The notes under the pieces were generated by a model. The model searched no databases, was not told the origin of the DNA, and saw only the letters and a list, made by a program, of their open reading frames with translations. A stretch of DNA of 64,000 nucleotides from Bedellia somnulentella (lineage: Eukaryota > Arthropoda > Insecta > Lepidoptera > Bedelliidae): NCBI GenBank assembly GCA_963576735.1, contig OY755178.1, positions 3,286,001-3,350,000 on the forward strand, in the 5' to 3' direction. A program made the position numbers and the translations under genes. Each line of letters starts with the position of its first letter. Position 1 is the stretch's first letter. Below are positions 23,284 to 36,206 of this stretch, one piece after another.

Positions 23284-23359
23284 ATGACGGCGCAAACTTT
23301 TGTGTTTGTGTTAGTGTGTCTTTTGCAAAGACCAATGTATGCCAATTCGGATAATTTAG
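23284..23359 (+). CDS. eva-1: EVA-1-like two-SUEL receptor, exon 1 (signal peptide)
   Basis: First coding exon of the only host gene supported here. ATG at 23284 opens 25 codons: a short polar start (MTAQ), a hydrophobic core FVFVLVCLL and a likely cleavage area before NSDNL, so a secreted or type I membrane protein. The exon stops after one base (G) of codon 26 at a strong donor GTGAGT (23360). That single G joins CC at 42771 to make Ala26, so the phase fits exon 2. The family (C. elegans EVA-1, vertebrate EVA1C) is a single-pass co-receptor for Slit/UNC-40-type guidance cues and binds heparin; this role is known from relatives and is not shown here. Linkage across 19.4 kb is inferred from phase and strand; a different first exon is possible. 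Confidence 0.65.
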
Positions 23360-24173
23360 GTGAGTTTTGTATCTGTTTATAAGTTGTTTATTTCAAAGAT
23401 TCAACGGTTATAATAAAAGAAATTTAATCATATTTCAGACTTTTGTTAGCAATATTTTAGAATAAATGACATAATCTAATTTTATGAATAATTTAAATTA
23501 ATCAAATCAGAATGACTTCTACGAATATCAAGGGATATAGTTAAAGCTTTTTGTATGTGGGGTCATCAAAGATGTGGGGCTTTATAAGTGATGATTGAGC
23601 GCTGAGTTTGGTGTTTATTTGACTGTATTTTAATCTTTAAATATCCTAAAGTCGTTACATCATTTAATTTTGAAGATACTTTTGTTTAGGCATATGGGAT
23701 TGCACTTTTTTAAAACCTACCATTTCCAAATAATTTTAGATATAATACACTGAAGAATGGAAGGCAAAGTTGTAGAATAAAAAAAAGGTACGCTTGAAGG
23801 GACAGCAAAAAGTGATTGCTTATGAATAACGGACCACATATTATTAAAAGCCCTCCATTTCTCCGTCAGAGGCGGAGTTGTGTTATTCTAAGTAAAAACT
23901 ACATGGTTATTTTTTAATATTAGAATATTCATATCTTACACCAGTTTTAGTTTTGTTTTTGTAAAGATATAGATTCGGAGGTTGTGAGGAAGAGGGACAT
24001 TTTAAATTGCATCTATGCTGATAGTTTTAAATAATTCGTTATTAATGATAACAGGCTCACCTTTGGCAACCTATAAGCGCGGAAAATTTATGACAAGTTT
24101 CCACGTTTAAAATTTATAAATTAGGATAGTTATAAGCATCCCAATGACTACCAGTAAAGTTGTTAATTAAACT

Positions 24174-24316
24174 CAAACGTTCACGCCGTCTATCCCCAAA
24201 GGGGTTGGCAGAGGTACTAATAGTTCTGAACATCACGTGACATTGTCACCTGGTGTTGGTACCCACGGGTTGCTTGGACAGTGTACTCACGTAATAGGGG
24301 GCAGGCCTATCGCCAA
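24174..24316 (-). mobile_element. SINE-B (B1), 3' half
   Basis: Reverse copy from CTCAAACGTTCACGCCGTCT to GGGGGCAGGCCTATCGCC. The tail motif is replaced by AAACTC. Part of the hairpin module is lost. Confidence 0.8.
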
Positions 24317-24510
24317 TAATAATTTTTAGAAAAAAAATACAAAGCACTTTTTATCATACCTGTACCTGTACTATGAACAGAAATTAACACAGATTTTTTT
24401 ATTAATCCACTGCGTATTTGCATAAAGTTTTAACACTACGAGAGGCAGAATTTCACGCACTATTTATACATATAGAGTTTATTAAAAGAAAAGGTCCCTT
24501 TCTATAAGCA

Positions 24511-24722
24511 CTATTTGTGTACGCTGGCATAACGCCAGGACGGTATGTCATTGAAAAGTCTTGTTCAATATCTCTGTTCCTACAAGATCAATCGTTATGA
24601 AATTTTGCATAACGGGAGAAGTATTTAGGAAGAGTTTTTTCGTGTAAACTCTGTTGCTTTACAATTAGCCGTTTTCGAGTACGGCGATGTGTACGCTAGC
24701 TTGACGTTACGCCAGCGTACAC
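24511..24722. repeat. Imperfect inverted repeat (GTGTACGCTGGC)
   Basis: GTGTACGCTGGCATAACGCC near 24515 faces GACGTTACGCCAGCGTACAC near 24702. A further ACGCCAGCTTAACG block follows at about 24840. AGGNAGAGTTTTTT also recurs at 24630 and 24790. Looks like a decayed palindromic element; class unknown. Confidence 0.45.
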
Positions 24723-25017
24723 AGTGAAAATGGTGTTAATTTCCTAAACTAAAGAGGCACTTTTTTAGTTTAACACTAATTAGGCACTATTTAGGCAGAG
24801 TTTTTTGACATAGTAACCAGCTCGATACAGCTTCATGGTACGCCAGCTTAACGCACGCGAAAAACGGGTGACGAGAAACCACGTCATGTTTCAAACTTAC
24901 TCGTGTATTTTGCTCTGCCTCTTTTTCCTTCTTCGGAGATATAAAGTGTGAACTTAGAGTTCGAGTTGAATATAATATTAGTAAACACAAATATATAGAT
25001 ATATAAATAAATATTGA

Positions 25018-25330
25018 TTTATGTACTCACTCCACTACTTTTCATTGGGGTAGGCATCAAAATAAAAAAAAATCTTAAACATTTTTATTTGCATAAATGT
25101 GGTATAATGAAGATATTGCATTTTTAAAATCGGTCTATCAGATATAACTGTGTATGCTGAAATTGACAATAAATTTACTAGTTACATTTATTTAACTCAA
25201 ACAGCCACATCGGTTGCCACTTTGTATGATCATCAATATTCATCAATCTTTCCGTATGTCCTCTGTTGCCCTTTTCTGACAAAACCATCCACACTGACTT
25301 TATTTAGACCCTTCCCTTGACCAATGAGCA
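25018..25330 (-). mobile_element. LINE tail (GHIERM family), broken and decayed
   Basis: Two reverse patches of the LINE C terminus (CATTGGGGTAGGCATC at 25038 and TTGCCACTTTGTATGATC at 25215) are split by ~140 bp of AT-rich DNA. Only faint similarity beyond 25260. Confidence 0.45.
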
Positions 25331-25417
25331 TACATTACTGGTCCTATTTATAACTTCACTGGCAGCCACTAGGAAACTTATCAATTTCCTATATTGCAGA
25401 TTAAAATCCTATATATT

Positions 25418-25500
25418 TATATGTACTTACGGCCAGGAATCTCATATAGGGGTAGCCAAGTCTCGGAATTAACAATGAGTGATCCAACTTTAGAAAATGT
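25418..25500 (-). mobile_element. SINE-A 3' fragment
   Basis: Reverse 3' third: TACTTACGGCCAGGAATCTC and GGGGTAGCCAAG. Strongly diverged. Confidence 0.5.
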
Positions 25501-25644
25501 TATTTGTTATTTGTAATCAGTAATATATGTCTACCTATAGGTAGTCTTTTAAATTTTATCTTCTGGGAATAAAAGATATTCCCACTGATAAACATTTAGT
25601 TAAGTGAGCCTTAATGGGTTCTTGTTCAATTTTAAGGGATTGAG

Positions 25645-25890
25645 CTGTGTAATGTTGGCTTAGAAGAGCACTAACCCATTTTCTTCCGCAGAATTTTCAT
25701 AAAGTGACTCTGTATTTTGGGGCTTTTTAAGTGAATGTTGGGTAATGTGTAATGGCTGGAGGCTCATCACCAACCATATTTATTTTAAAATGTTTCCTTA
25801 CTGAACCTCTAAAAGTGTCATAATTCACAAAGTCATAATTTCATAAGCTCTGGCATCACCATTTGGGTAATGGTTGTGAATACTTATTTT
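25645..25890 (+). mobile_element. SINE-A, full length but old
   Basis: Forward copy with a recognisable head (GCTGTGTAATGTTGGCTTAG) and core (GGGTAATGTGTAATGGCTGG, with a small insertion). The tail is decayed to GGTTGTGAATAC. A further weak piece sits at 25965-26030 (GAGGCGATTAA, GGGCAATGCGGC). Confidence 0.65.
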
Positions 25891-27254
25891 GAAATTTGCA
25901 ATATATAATTTTCTATTATATTATATTCTTTAACTATGTAGTTTGTTTCTTTACATAAATATCTTATGAGGCGATTAAATGTACCGGCTTTTTAAATGAT
26001 GTGACTTTTGGGCAATGCGGCAATTTCTATGTCTTTACCATTTCAAATATGAACTGTTAATAATTTCTGTAAATAAAAATTAAATACTTTCAATCATTTG
26101 GCTTTGTTTTTAAGAAAAAGCCTTTAAGATAAAAAATATTTGTGTAATGGCTTTGTGAATTTTTCTTCTAAAGCACAAAACCGTTGAGGTTTTTAAGTGC
26201 AGATTTAAGTGATAAATGATAATTTAATTCAAAATAACACCCAACCACAATCTAGCATGAAAATGAAACTTTGTTAAGGAAGTTGCAGCAGCGCTGTCGT
26301 AGCGTCTCATACCGTAGCGTTGAGTAATTAGTTTTCGTAGACAAGTTGCTACAGCGCGCGGGCGTAGTACGTTTCGTAGCACTTTACATTGAGTCAGTTG
26401 TACGACCTTTGAATAGATGATTTCTGTGCAGGTACCAGATTTAATAAATTTGGTTAATATCAGCTACTGGATTCGCTTAAAAGGATTGGTTTATTTAATA
26501 ATTAATTTTGTAATCAGGTCAGTAGCAAAATAATGCTAATTTTTCTATACTTTTATATTTGAAACAAAAACTTAAGTAATTTTGAAAGAAAATTGGGTAG
26601 ACAAAAAGAAAAAAAATACTTTAATACAAACACTATTGTGCTTGACTTAACACACATATATATATAACATACATAACTATTTATTGTCAAGTAACGAACT
26701 GTCAAATTAACAATTGATCAATATTGTTTGTAATTCTTATTATTTGTCAGAAGTTTTAGCAAAATGATCAAGGAAATTATGTGTAGATTCGTCGGCATGT
26801 GTCGTGCAACTTCTTGTGATGATAAAACTATACTACTAATGATAATTGTTGATTATAGTTAGAAGCCGAATCAGAGCTATTAGTTCTCAATATACAGCCC
26901 TAATTGAAAATGGATTACGATATGATTATTGATTGAGGTTTTTGATTGTATCATATTAAAGTAGCATTTAAGTACAATCAACCTATCCTATACTCCAAAG
27001 AAAATAGATAAAATTGATAAATCAACAACTTTTCAGCTTTTTAGGAATTTAAGAAAGGAAAAAGTAATCAAAATTGTTTTTGAAAAAGGTGATTGGTTTT
27101 GACTATATCGCCCAGCTATTATTTCAAAAGCCATTTAACCATACCTGATTCCAAGCAATAATTAAGGTTACATGGCTCTTAATTTATTTTAGCCATGTAA
27201 CTTTAGGTTTTTGTTTGGGATTAGGTTTGGTATAACCTCAAAACAGAATTTACG

Positions 27255-27459
27255 TTACGTTACGTTACGAATGGGTCGGCAGAGGTACCAATACTTCAAC
27301 TCAACTCGGCCATGTGAAATTCCTTACGACATTTACCCTCACCATTAACAACCATGACAATTTAACCACACATATGACTTTAGAAAGGACAAATTGGTGT
27401 AAACCTTTGCATTTCTGTTTACGGGTGAGTGTTCTACCCATTGGACTATCCTTGCCATT
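27255..27459 (-). mobile_element. SINE-B, middle deleted
   Basis: Reverse copy: a (CGTTA)n-like tail, then CGGCAGAGGTACCAATACTT joined directly to CGGCCATGTGAAATTCC, missing the hairpin module. The head survives as GTTCTACCCATTGGACTATC. Confidence 0.75.
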
Positions 27460-27939
27460 AATCATGCAACAAAATACCAATTGAGAGGGTACTACCCTAC
27501 TGTGAATAAATGTTAGAGTTTTCCAAAATACTGAACAGCATGCCAACAATATTAATAAAAAATGTAGACTAATAATACAATCGGCGCTGATGTATGAAAT
27601 CTGGGCTAATTTTACTGATAAGACTTACGATGAAGGAAAATTCATACTTAAAATACGCTTCTGGGAAACAGACATTAAATACTGTTTAAGAGATATTTTG
27701 TTATGAACGGTTTTTGTTAAGACTATTTGGTAGGATAATGTTAAGTTAAATCCACTAAAGTATTATTTTTTAATACATAATTTTAATTTTTACTAATTAT
27801 TAAGTTAAATACTTTGATAAAAGTCTCGGCTGACAGGATTTAATCAGTATTTTGTAATTTCAAAGACTGTATATCAAAATCAAAGAAATAAAATTCTGAT
27901 ATCTTGTTTGTTTGTTGTTCAGGGCGAACAAGAATATTA

Positions 27940-28085
27940 ATACATACTTATATACTCACGCCGTTAGTCTCCATTGGAGTAGGCAAAGACTATCACTCGC
28001 CACTTTGTACGATCCTGACAAATCACTCTAACTTCGTTCCCACCCATAAATCTTTTCATACCTGCTCTTTTATTCTTCATACTAA
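27940..28085 (-). mobile_element. LINE 3' end (GHIERM family)
   Basis: Reverse copy from the tail (TATACTCACGCCGTTAGTC) to the KNKRAGMKR codons (TGCTCTTTTATTCTTCATAC). Confidence 0.7.
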
Positions 28086-28407
28086 ATTCCTAAAAGAATA
28101 TGTGAGTACTTAATTATAGTCAAGGCCGAAGTAAAAAAGGATTGCCATGACTTCTTATAAAGACATGCATCTGATACATTAAACGTTTTGAAAATATTTT
28201 CAACTAAAGCATCATAGGTTATGTGTCTTAAACCTTATATCACATCATAATTTGCACATTTAGTCAATTCATGCGACACATTTAAAAAAAATTGTATTAG
28301 TGCTATTCATATTCGTCTCTCATTATAACAACCCATATTATCCAAGACTTACGGTTTTAAGAAAATACTAGAAACCTCTTTATTGCATATCTTAAAAAAA
28401 CATAAAA

Positions 28408-28655
28408 TTAATATACTTACACCATTAGTTTCAATGAGATTAGGCAGAGACTATCGATCACCACTTTGAACGATCTTGGCAAACCTAGTCCGTTATCATT
28501 CATATTTTTTTTCATACTTGCTCTTTTGTTCTTCATCAACTTCGTAAACTTTCTATTTGGTCCAAATGTGTCCTCCGAGGTCGTCTTCTACCAACATTAC
28601 CTTCCACATCGGCTCTATAGATCTCTTTTAAGAATTTACTATCATGTATCCTTTT
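28408..28655 (-). mobile_element. LINE C-terminal region (GHIERM family), diverged
   Basis: Reverse copy from the tail through RRPRRTHLDQI-like codons (AATGTGTCCTCCGAGGTCGT) to the MDD segment, with a ~20-bp deletion around the KAGVRS codons. Confidence 0.65.
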
Positions 28656-28740
28656 ATCATCTTCTCTCTTAAAACATACAAATCATTGAACAAAGCAATA
28701 ACTTATATTTCTCTGAAGTAAGGAATAGCCTTAAACCTTT

Positions 28741-28983
28741 GCTATGTAGTGTCGGCTTAGAATAGCACTACCCCATTTCTTCCGGTGGGTGTACGTAAGA
28801 GACGACTAACGGTATTGGGGCTTTTAAGGGAATTTTGGGCGATGCGGTTGGAGACCCATCACCAACAACCTTTATTTTTACCATATTTTCCCCACTATCA
28901 TTTCCAAAAGTGGCTGAGGAATTTCTAATTCCTTAGCTCTAGCTACCCCTTCTAGGGATTTACAGCCGTGAGTATATGTATGT
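28741..28983 (+). mobile_element. SINE-A, full length
   Basis: Complete forward copy. GTAAGGAATAG on both sides (about 28718 and 28981) is the target duplication, possibly extending to about 23 bp with mismatches. Confidence 0.9.
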
Positions 28984-29176
28984 AAGGAATAGTCATAATT
29001 TTTGGATGACCCCGAGTCCAACTAACCTTAATTAACGGCAGAGGCAGACGGAGTATTAGTTCAGCTTTACTCAAACCATTACCGAGTTCACTTCTCAAAC
29101 AGAAAAGATATTCTCTTGTCGTCGTTTACGTAAATTCATATCAAAAAAAGATTAAAATATGAATAAAAAAACAATT

Positions 29177-29237
29177 CAAACGTTAACGCCATATATCTTC
29201 GAAGGGATTGGCATAAGTACTAATACTTCTGAATCAT
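29177..29237 (-). mobile_element. SINE-B 3' end, short
   Basis: Reverse copy of the last ~60 bp: CAAACGTTAACGCCATATAT and a mutated CTTCGAAGGGATTGGCATAA hairpin segment. Confidence 0.6.
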
Positions 29238-29549
29238 GAACTACGCATATAATAATACAACGCAATGCTAATAACTGTTAGCATACAGCGCACACAATTA
29301 AAATATCAACAAGCCAATAAACCTGGAAACAGTGCCTTATTACTATCTAGTTAAGACCGCCTATCACGTGATGTCACGTGGTCATCCACGTAAACTAGGT
29401 CTCCTGATTCAGACGTTTTCACACGATACTTGCTCAGCTTGTAGATGGATTTGATATCAAAGGATCATCGATCATTTTCGAATCTAGATGCTCCTTGCTG
29501 GTTGTATCAAGATTGACTGATCAAAATCGAAACTTATGATTATGAAACA

Positions 29550-29792
29550 TACACACAGATACTCACAGCAATAAATCTCTAAAAGGGGTAGCCAGGGCTT
29601 CAGAATCAGAAAATATTTCAGCCACTTTTGGAAGTTATGTGGGGAAAAGATTGTAAAATAAATGTTTTTGGTGATGGGTCTCCAACCGTATCGCCCAAAA
29701 ATCACTTAAAAAGTCCCGATGCCCTTAGTCGCCTCTTACGCTCACGTATGGGAAGAAATGGGGTAGTGCTATACTAAACCGACACTACACAA
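29550..29792 (-). mobile_element. SINE-A, full length
   Basis: Reverse copy from CATACACACAGATACTCACA to the head CCGACACTACACA. The 73-codon reverse reading at 29484-29705 is this SINE. Confidence 0.82.
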
Positions 29793-30055
29793 TAAATCAT
29801 TATGAAACTACTGACTATAATGAAACACTTCTTTAATCCACATGGTGATTTGGCAAGTGAAATAACTAAATAGATATTTATTTATAAAATTATTACATTA
29901 TAATAATTAAATACATTATAAACTCAAAACATACGTGTAGTACACAGCGATGTGTAATTAAATTTAACATTTTACTCAGCTTTCCTAACACGATTATAAC
30001 ACATTTATAAATAAATAGTTCTAATATAACAGCTTTTAACATCACGATGCCTTTA

Positions 30056-30452
30056 ACCGAACAACTCTATTTTCAAAAGATCGTCTATAATGAACACAGT
30101 TTAAAAATCTGTTTCGTAGTTTGAAACTTGTTTCATTTAATTGGAGTGCTTCGAGACAGAAAGCTCAGGTTCGTGACGGAACTTTCAAACACTTTCCGAT
30201 ATAAAAATATTAATACCATGTGCTTTAACTATCTGCCTTGTGAACTCGAGTTTATACTGTGGAAGTGTTTGTAACAAGCTAACTTTCTCGTCTGTCTACT
30301 GTTTAATGTTGTTCCAGTATATATTTGTTTGAGAACCATGTTTGAAATTATTGTAACTTGAATAAAATAAGTTGGTTAAACATAGGGTTGTGTTGCCTTT
30401 TAGTTGGTTTTGTGAGTTACAATTAAACAGAATATTGTAATAGCACTGATTC
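30056..30452. repeat. Tandem duplication, left unit
   Basis: About 397 bp that reappears at 30841-31236 with very few differences (for example TTTTCAAAAG against TTTTCAGAAG). Weaker similarity continues for another ~170 bp beyond each unit. No coding signal. Confidence 0.85.
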
Positions 30453-30648
30453 TATAAATTATTTCTTCTATATGGAAAAGCGAGAGAGTTCTTAAATGAG
30501 ATAACTCAATGAATAATATGTGAAACTACCGATGGATCGTTTAGATAGAAAATCTTTAAATATTTTAGCATAATAGAAACAACAATTTTAAACAAATTTT
30601 AACGTTAAAGCGTTTCAATAATGATTTTCCAAAAAATACATATAATAT

Positions 30649-30797
30649 AACATAACATAAACGTTCACGCCGAATATCCCCGAAGGGGTTGGCAGAGGTA
30701 CTAATACTTCTGAACATCACGTGACTTTGTCACCTGGTGTTCAGAGTACCCACGTTTTGCATGGACAGTGTTCTCACGTGATAGGGGGCAGGCCTAT
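30649..30797 (-). mobile_element. SINE-B (B1), 3' half, between duplicated units
   Basis: Reverse copy from ATAACATAACATAAACGTTC to GGGGGCAGGCCTAT. It sits in the spacer of the 785-bp-period duplication and has no counterpart after the right unit. Confidence 0.85.
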
Positions 30798-30840
30798 AAT
30801 AATTATTGTAATAGAAACAAAATACCAAATAAAGGTATAA

Positions 30841-31236
30841 AACCGAACAACTCTATTTTCAGAAGATCGTCTATAATGAACACAGTTTAAAAATCTGTTT
30901 CGTAGTTTGAAACTTGTTTCATTTAATTGGAGTGCTTCGAGACAGAAAGCTCAGGTTCGTGACGGAACTTTCAAACACTTTCCGATATAAAAATATTAAT
31001 ACCATGTGCTTTAACTATCTGCCTTGTGAACTCGAGTTTATACTGTGGAAGTGTTTGTAACAAGCTAACTTTCTCGTCTGTCTACTGTTCAATGTTGTTC
31101 CAGTATATATTTGTTTGAGAACCATGTTTGAAATTATTGTAACTTGAATAAAATAAGTTGGTTAAACATAGGGTTGTGTTGCCTTTTAGTTGGTTTTGTG
31201 AGTTACAATTAAAAAGTATATTGTAAAAGCTCTGAT
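30841..31236. repeat. Tandem duplication, right unit
   Basis: Second copy of 30056-30452. The region after it (to about 31400) also resembles 30453-30640 with small indels, so the original duplicated unit was longer than the well-conserved core. Confidence 0.85.
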
Positions 31237-31747
31237 TTTACAATATAAGAAAGAATGTTCCTAAATAAGATGAATGATGATTACAAGGATGCTTATGTGA
31301 AATTGTTATTATTAATTATATAGTTTAGCATAACAAAAACAACCAAATTTAAACTAATTTTGACGTTAAAAACGTTCCAATAATGATGTTCTAGATAAAA
31401 TATTTGGAAAGAAGAAATTTGGGATGAAAGAGTGATAGAAATGTCCAATGTTACATGAAAATGTTGTGCTTGTCTATGTAAGTATTTGTTTTGTGTGTGT
31501 GTGAGAATGAAAGTTATAATTTCTTCTATAGAATTTCCTCTTCCTCTCCTATTTTCCAATTTAGTCTTATTGTAATATAACTTAGATATAAGAAATTGCT
31601 GTGCCTCACCGGGTCTTCAATGTAGAACCATGAATTTATTTATAAATAAGAACTGTTATACACATTGTTGAATGCAATAAATGGTTGAGTATTGAGTATT
31701 GAAATATATTGTAATAGCAACAAATACATAAAACCGTGAAGTTTGTA

Positions 31748-31996
31748 GCCGTGTAGTGTCGGTTTAGAATAACACTACCTCATTTCTACCTGTGGGTGAT
31801 CGTAAAAGGCGACTAAGGGTATAGGGGCTTTTGAAGTAATTTTCGGGCGATGTGGTTGAAGACCCGTCACCAACAATTATTTATTATTACCATCTTTTCC
31901 CCACTCAACTTCCAAAAGTGGCTTAGGAGTTTCTTATTCCAAAGCTATGGCTACCCCGTTAAGGGATTTATAGCCGTGAGTATATGTATGTATGTA
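31748..31996 (+). mobile_element. SINE-A, subfamily 2, full length
   Basis: Forward copy with the GCCGTGTAGTGTCGG head, TACCTGTGGGTGATCGTAAA and GGGCGATGTGGTTG variants shared with 43075-43326, 45787-46065 and 55508-55762. These linked changes mark a second SINE-A subfamily. Confidence 0.88.
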
Positions 31997-33585
31997 AACT
32001 GATAAATTTCTAAATAAGATTTTCTAGGAACGATTTGCCTATAAAACTTTGTCGACGCACGAATACGTTTTGATTTATTAAACCTCTTTGTCTTTGACAG
32101 CTCCGACGTATTTTCAGTTCTGAAAAATACAAATGCGACTATTTATTGATCAAATAATGTGTAGAACACCTTTGCTACAATTTTGAAACTCATGTATGAA
32201 ACTAGGTTATAGTTCTTATAGTTCATTCCTTATATCTCTTTTTTCAATATATATGTTATTTAAATAGCCATATTAACAGTCTCTTCTTTAAACATAACTT
32301 TTTTGAGTCAGAATTAAGCAAGTTCCAACCGATGTTGCTTTATATATTTTCTATTTGAGTATTGAATGATAATGCTATAAGAGCATTATTACCAACAATA
32401 TTAAATAATACAGTCGTATAACACAAATATACAAATATATATATTTATCGCTTATGATCTGAATGAGATTAAAGACATTTATATCACTTGAGTTTTTAAA
32501 ACATATTGTTAATATTTAAAGATTTTTCTCTCAATTCTCTCAATTATATTCGTTTAACAATATATACAACGATATCAGAAACCATGCAATTGGTAAAATC
32601 AACATGTAATGAAAACTTTGATCGAACAAAACCATCGAGATACTTTGTTAAAACGCTCGACGTAATAAATTTTCGCATAGCCACAAAGAGCCTTTTAAAT
32701 TTCGCTTCATATAAATTAAAGTCAACCCATTAATTTCATGTAACGGAGTACTGGCATGCTATGAAAGGGCGTAAATTTATTGTCATCACGTGTTTAATCA
32801 TCGTGAAAAACTATGGCAAATTGATTAGGCAAAGTTTGTCTTTGGAAATAGTTTTAATTAATTTAGAAATAAAAAAGGCAGTCATACTATTTTATGAAGG
32901 TTGTAGAAAGCGACCCGACGAAGAGAAAAACTAATATTCTAAGAATCTTTGGTAATTAACAAAAAATATAAAATCTTTTCTCACCATTCACAATGTATAT
33001 TTTCAAAAACGTGACCTGCTTCTATACATCTATTTTATACTTAGAACTTATTCCATACTTAGGAACATATTCAGAGCACCCAGTTTATGCTTGGACACTG
33101 AATTCACGTGAAATTAACGTTACATTTACACTATAATATTAATCACTATGTTACTAAATTATTATATGATTAAGACAACAAAACTCTTCCTGTTTTTGAG
33201 CTTGTTGATTGAGTCGTTCATCTGAATAAGCAAGATGGACTAATAAGTTGGTGTGAAATCCTAAATGGAGGATACAGCACTACAGCACTTCCGCTAATTG
33301 GAACCGAAGTGAAACATCGGTGGAAAAACTGACGAATACAAATAGTCTGCTAAATTAATCGCGCGTGGTTAACCTACACGGACGGCATAGTGTCATTGTT
33401 CCTCTCTCTTCATCAATCAATCGGCCCGGAGACAAGTCTGCGGAATTGCTGTACTTTTGCGCACCCTACATTCTCTACTTAATCCTATTGATAAAATTAA
33501 TTACTGTTTTTCTGTACTTTTTACTTAAAGCGGAATAATAAATAATAGTAACTTTTCATTAGATATCAGGGAAGTTAATTATTAA

Positions 33586-33956
33586 ACGACATGATAGTCC
33601 AATGGGGAGAACACCCGCCCGAAAACAGAAGGGCGTGAGTTCCAATCCTGGGTCGGGCCTACACCAATTTGTCTTTTCTAAAGTCATATGTGTGGTTAAT
33701 TTATCATGGTTGTTAACGGTGAGGAAAAAAAAAGTGAAGAAACCCATATGGCTGAGTTGTACTTAGTCATGTGACAGTGTATTCGTACAAAACGGCGATA
33801 GGCCTGCCCCCTATCACGTGAGTAAACCGTGCAAGCAAAACGTGGGTACCTTCCCTGGAAACTAAATGGCGCTGCCATGTGAGTTCAGAAGTATTGGTAC
33901 CTTTGCCAACCCCTTCGGGGATAAACGGCGTGAACGTTTATGTTTATGTTATGTTT
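33586..33956 (+). mobile_element. SINE-B (B2), full length
   Basis: tRNA-like head from GACATGATAGTCCAATGGGG (A-box region) to GAGTTCCAATCCTGGGTCG (B-box). The central body carries the B2 module TAAATGGCGCTGCCATGTGA. Ends with CCCCTTCGGGG, GGCGTGAACG and (TTTATG)n. Confidence 0.9.
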
Positions 33957-34889
33957 AATTGTGAATATAACTGTGTTATGTCGGCTCAGAATAACGATAT
34001 CTCATCTCTTCCCGTGAGTCTCTACTGTCGTTATTCTAAGCCATTGGGGACATATATGGGCCATGATGATAAACTATTTTAATAACCCGCAGTCACGCAT
34101 ACCAGACCTAACGTTTATTCTACGTATTCTTTACTAAAATTCTCTTATATGCAAGTAAAAGATCCTGTTTAATGTAATCCCTTGTCAGATTGTGAAATTA
34201 ATTTCCACACTTATGCTTTTAAGGTAGGACACAGGGTTTATGATGAGTTAGCACAACGACTTAGGTTCCGTCGTCAATAAAAAGGGTTGTAAAGTGTTCG
34301 CAATTTGCATATATTAATTCGAAGTTGAATTAAGCTCCATACACGGTGTTTTAATAACTTGAACGTGGTGGCATAAACCTATATTTCATATAATATGAAA
34401 AAAGAACTAAAATCTTCGGGAATTTTCGTGACTTGGCCTAGGGTTTCAAGAGACTTGATAGTGCCACACCGCCAAGAGCCAAGCGAAACTCAAGGGCAAT
34501 ACAAGAAGTATTGTACCTGTGACAGACAAAACATTTATATATTTTATTTTTATGATTTATGTTTTCACCTTACGCCTATGTGGATGTAGCGTAATGGCCA
34601 TACCATAAATTTTTATCACGGGGTAGAATTTGTTAAGATAGGCATTATATAGTTAGAATCTTGACTTTAAAAACCTGATAACTTATTGACTCATATGGTT
34701 TCATCTTGGCAACATTTTACATGAAAAAGATTTTGGTGGTAGATTAATGACATTCTTTAAAAATAAACAACTTCTTTTATCGCCCGATGAAATTTTAACG
34801 TATTTAACTTTCTCATTGCCTCATGCCTAATTTAACCTCCTTGCTTGTTATAATATATCAATTATTGATTTAAACAGAAATTAGACATT

Positions 34890-35280
34890 AGACAAATTAG
34901 ACCCCCCCCGCCAAGTCGAGCGCGAAGCAAGCACTGCCGTACCATCCTTTACTGGAACCGTTTCGCCGCATTTTCAGGGCCCCATTCGAGAACCTCAGGA
35001 TAAGATATAAAGCACTGAAATTTTTGTCACCTAGAAATTCGTAATCACACACTTGAAATCCAAAATTTCAAGTCGGCAGATCAATTAATTCCGAAGTTTT
35101 GCTAATGCAAATTTTCGCATTTTCTACACTGACTGACTGACTCACTGATCATCAAAATAGAACTATTACTTTCCATAGACCTAGAGAGCTGAAATTTGGT
35201 ACAGAGGTAGATTTTAACGATATCAGAACAAGGTTTATGGAAGATCTGGACTACCTGGTGACTCTGATGAGAAAACATAA
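34890..35280 (+). repeat. Dispersed repeat with (GACT)n tract
   Basis: Contains CAAGTCGAGCGCGAAGCAAG, CATTTTCAGGGCCCCATTCG, a (CTGA)n tract at 35128-35147 and AGCTGAAATTTGGTACAGAG. Similar sequences are common dispersed insect repeats. The boundaries and class are unclear. A run of C at 34902-34909 may be prone to assembly error. Confidence 0.45.
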
Positions 35281-35324
35281 TACGAGTACTGCCAAACTAT
35301 AATAAGCGTAATTTACAAGAAATA

Positions 35325-35460
35325 ACATAACATAACATTACATAAACGTTCACGCCGAATATCCCCGAAGGGGTTGGCAGAGGTACTAATACTTTTGAAC
35401 ATCACGTGACTTTGTCACCTGGTGTTCAGAGTACCCACGTTTTACATGGACAGTGTACTC
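35325..35460 (-). mobile_element. SINE-B (B1), 3' third
   Basis: Reverse copy: AACATAACATAACATTACAT tail, 3' hairpin, B1 module, ending at ATGGACAGTGTACTC. Confidence 0.85.
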
Positions 35461-35947
35461 GAAATAGTAGTCGATTAACTGTATTCTACACAATAAGATA
35501 AAAAATAGTCCAATAATTATTATTATTTAGCATTGGTACCAGTACACGTTACTAAATGGCGCTGGCTGTATTTTAAATACCTGTAGTGTATTTATTTACA
35601 CATTTAAAAGTTTTTTCGTGTATTTTAAAGATTTGAGAAGTTGTGGAGTTTATTTTTATTTGATTTCACAAGATATTATAATAATAAGAAAATGTGACCA
35701 TTCAATCAGTCTACGTCCTGTCAAAAAGAAGTGAAATCCCACCAAAAACATTCAGTAAAAAACTAGTTAAGTCGCCCTACAGCTGCTTGTTTATCTTTAA
35801 AAAGTAATGAAATCTCTAAAATAAGTGGAGCCAAGTCTAAGGTTTCTTACTGCGATTTATTTATTATTATAGTTAATTTTACGTGACTTGGCCGTTCAAA
35901 ATTCTTGACACGTTTAGTATGTACATGTTTATTTACTTAGTTATTTT

Positions 35948-36115
35948 TAAAGGAAACTCAGTGCTACAGCAGATATACGCACAGTGGTTTATTAAGTTTA
36001 TTTTAATATTTTATATTACACATTTTGCTGCGACCATTTTATATCTATCAACATACATAGACAACTATATAATTATGATAGATTGTACCATAGAGGTCAT
36101 ATACCTACTCCAATA
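35948..36115 (-). repeat. Copia-like element, 3' LTR
   Basis: 168 bp, with no difference seen from the LTR at 37362-37529. Preceded by ATTTT, matching the ATTTT after the other LTR, a 5-bp target duplication typical for Copia. On the element strand the LTR begins TATTGG and ends CCTTTA and not the canonical TG...CA. Confidence 0.8.
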
Positions 36116-36206
36116 CGCACCCTCAATCTATCATAAGATAAGTCTACCCTAAATAACCTCGCACCCTTAAATAGTACAGGTATAACATTATCTAGAAAAT
36201 ATTAAA

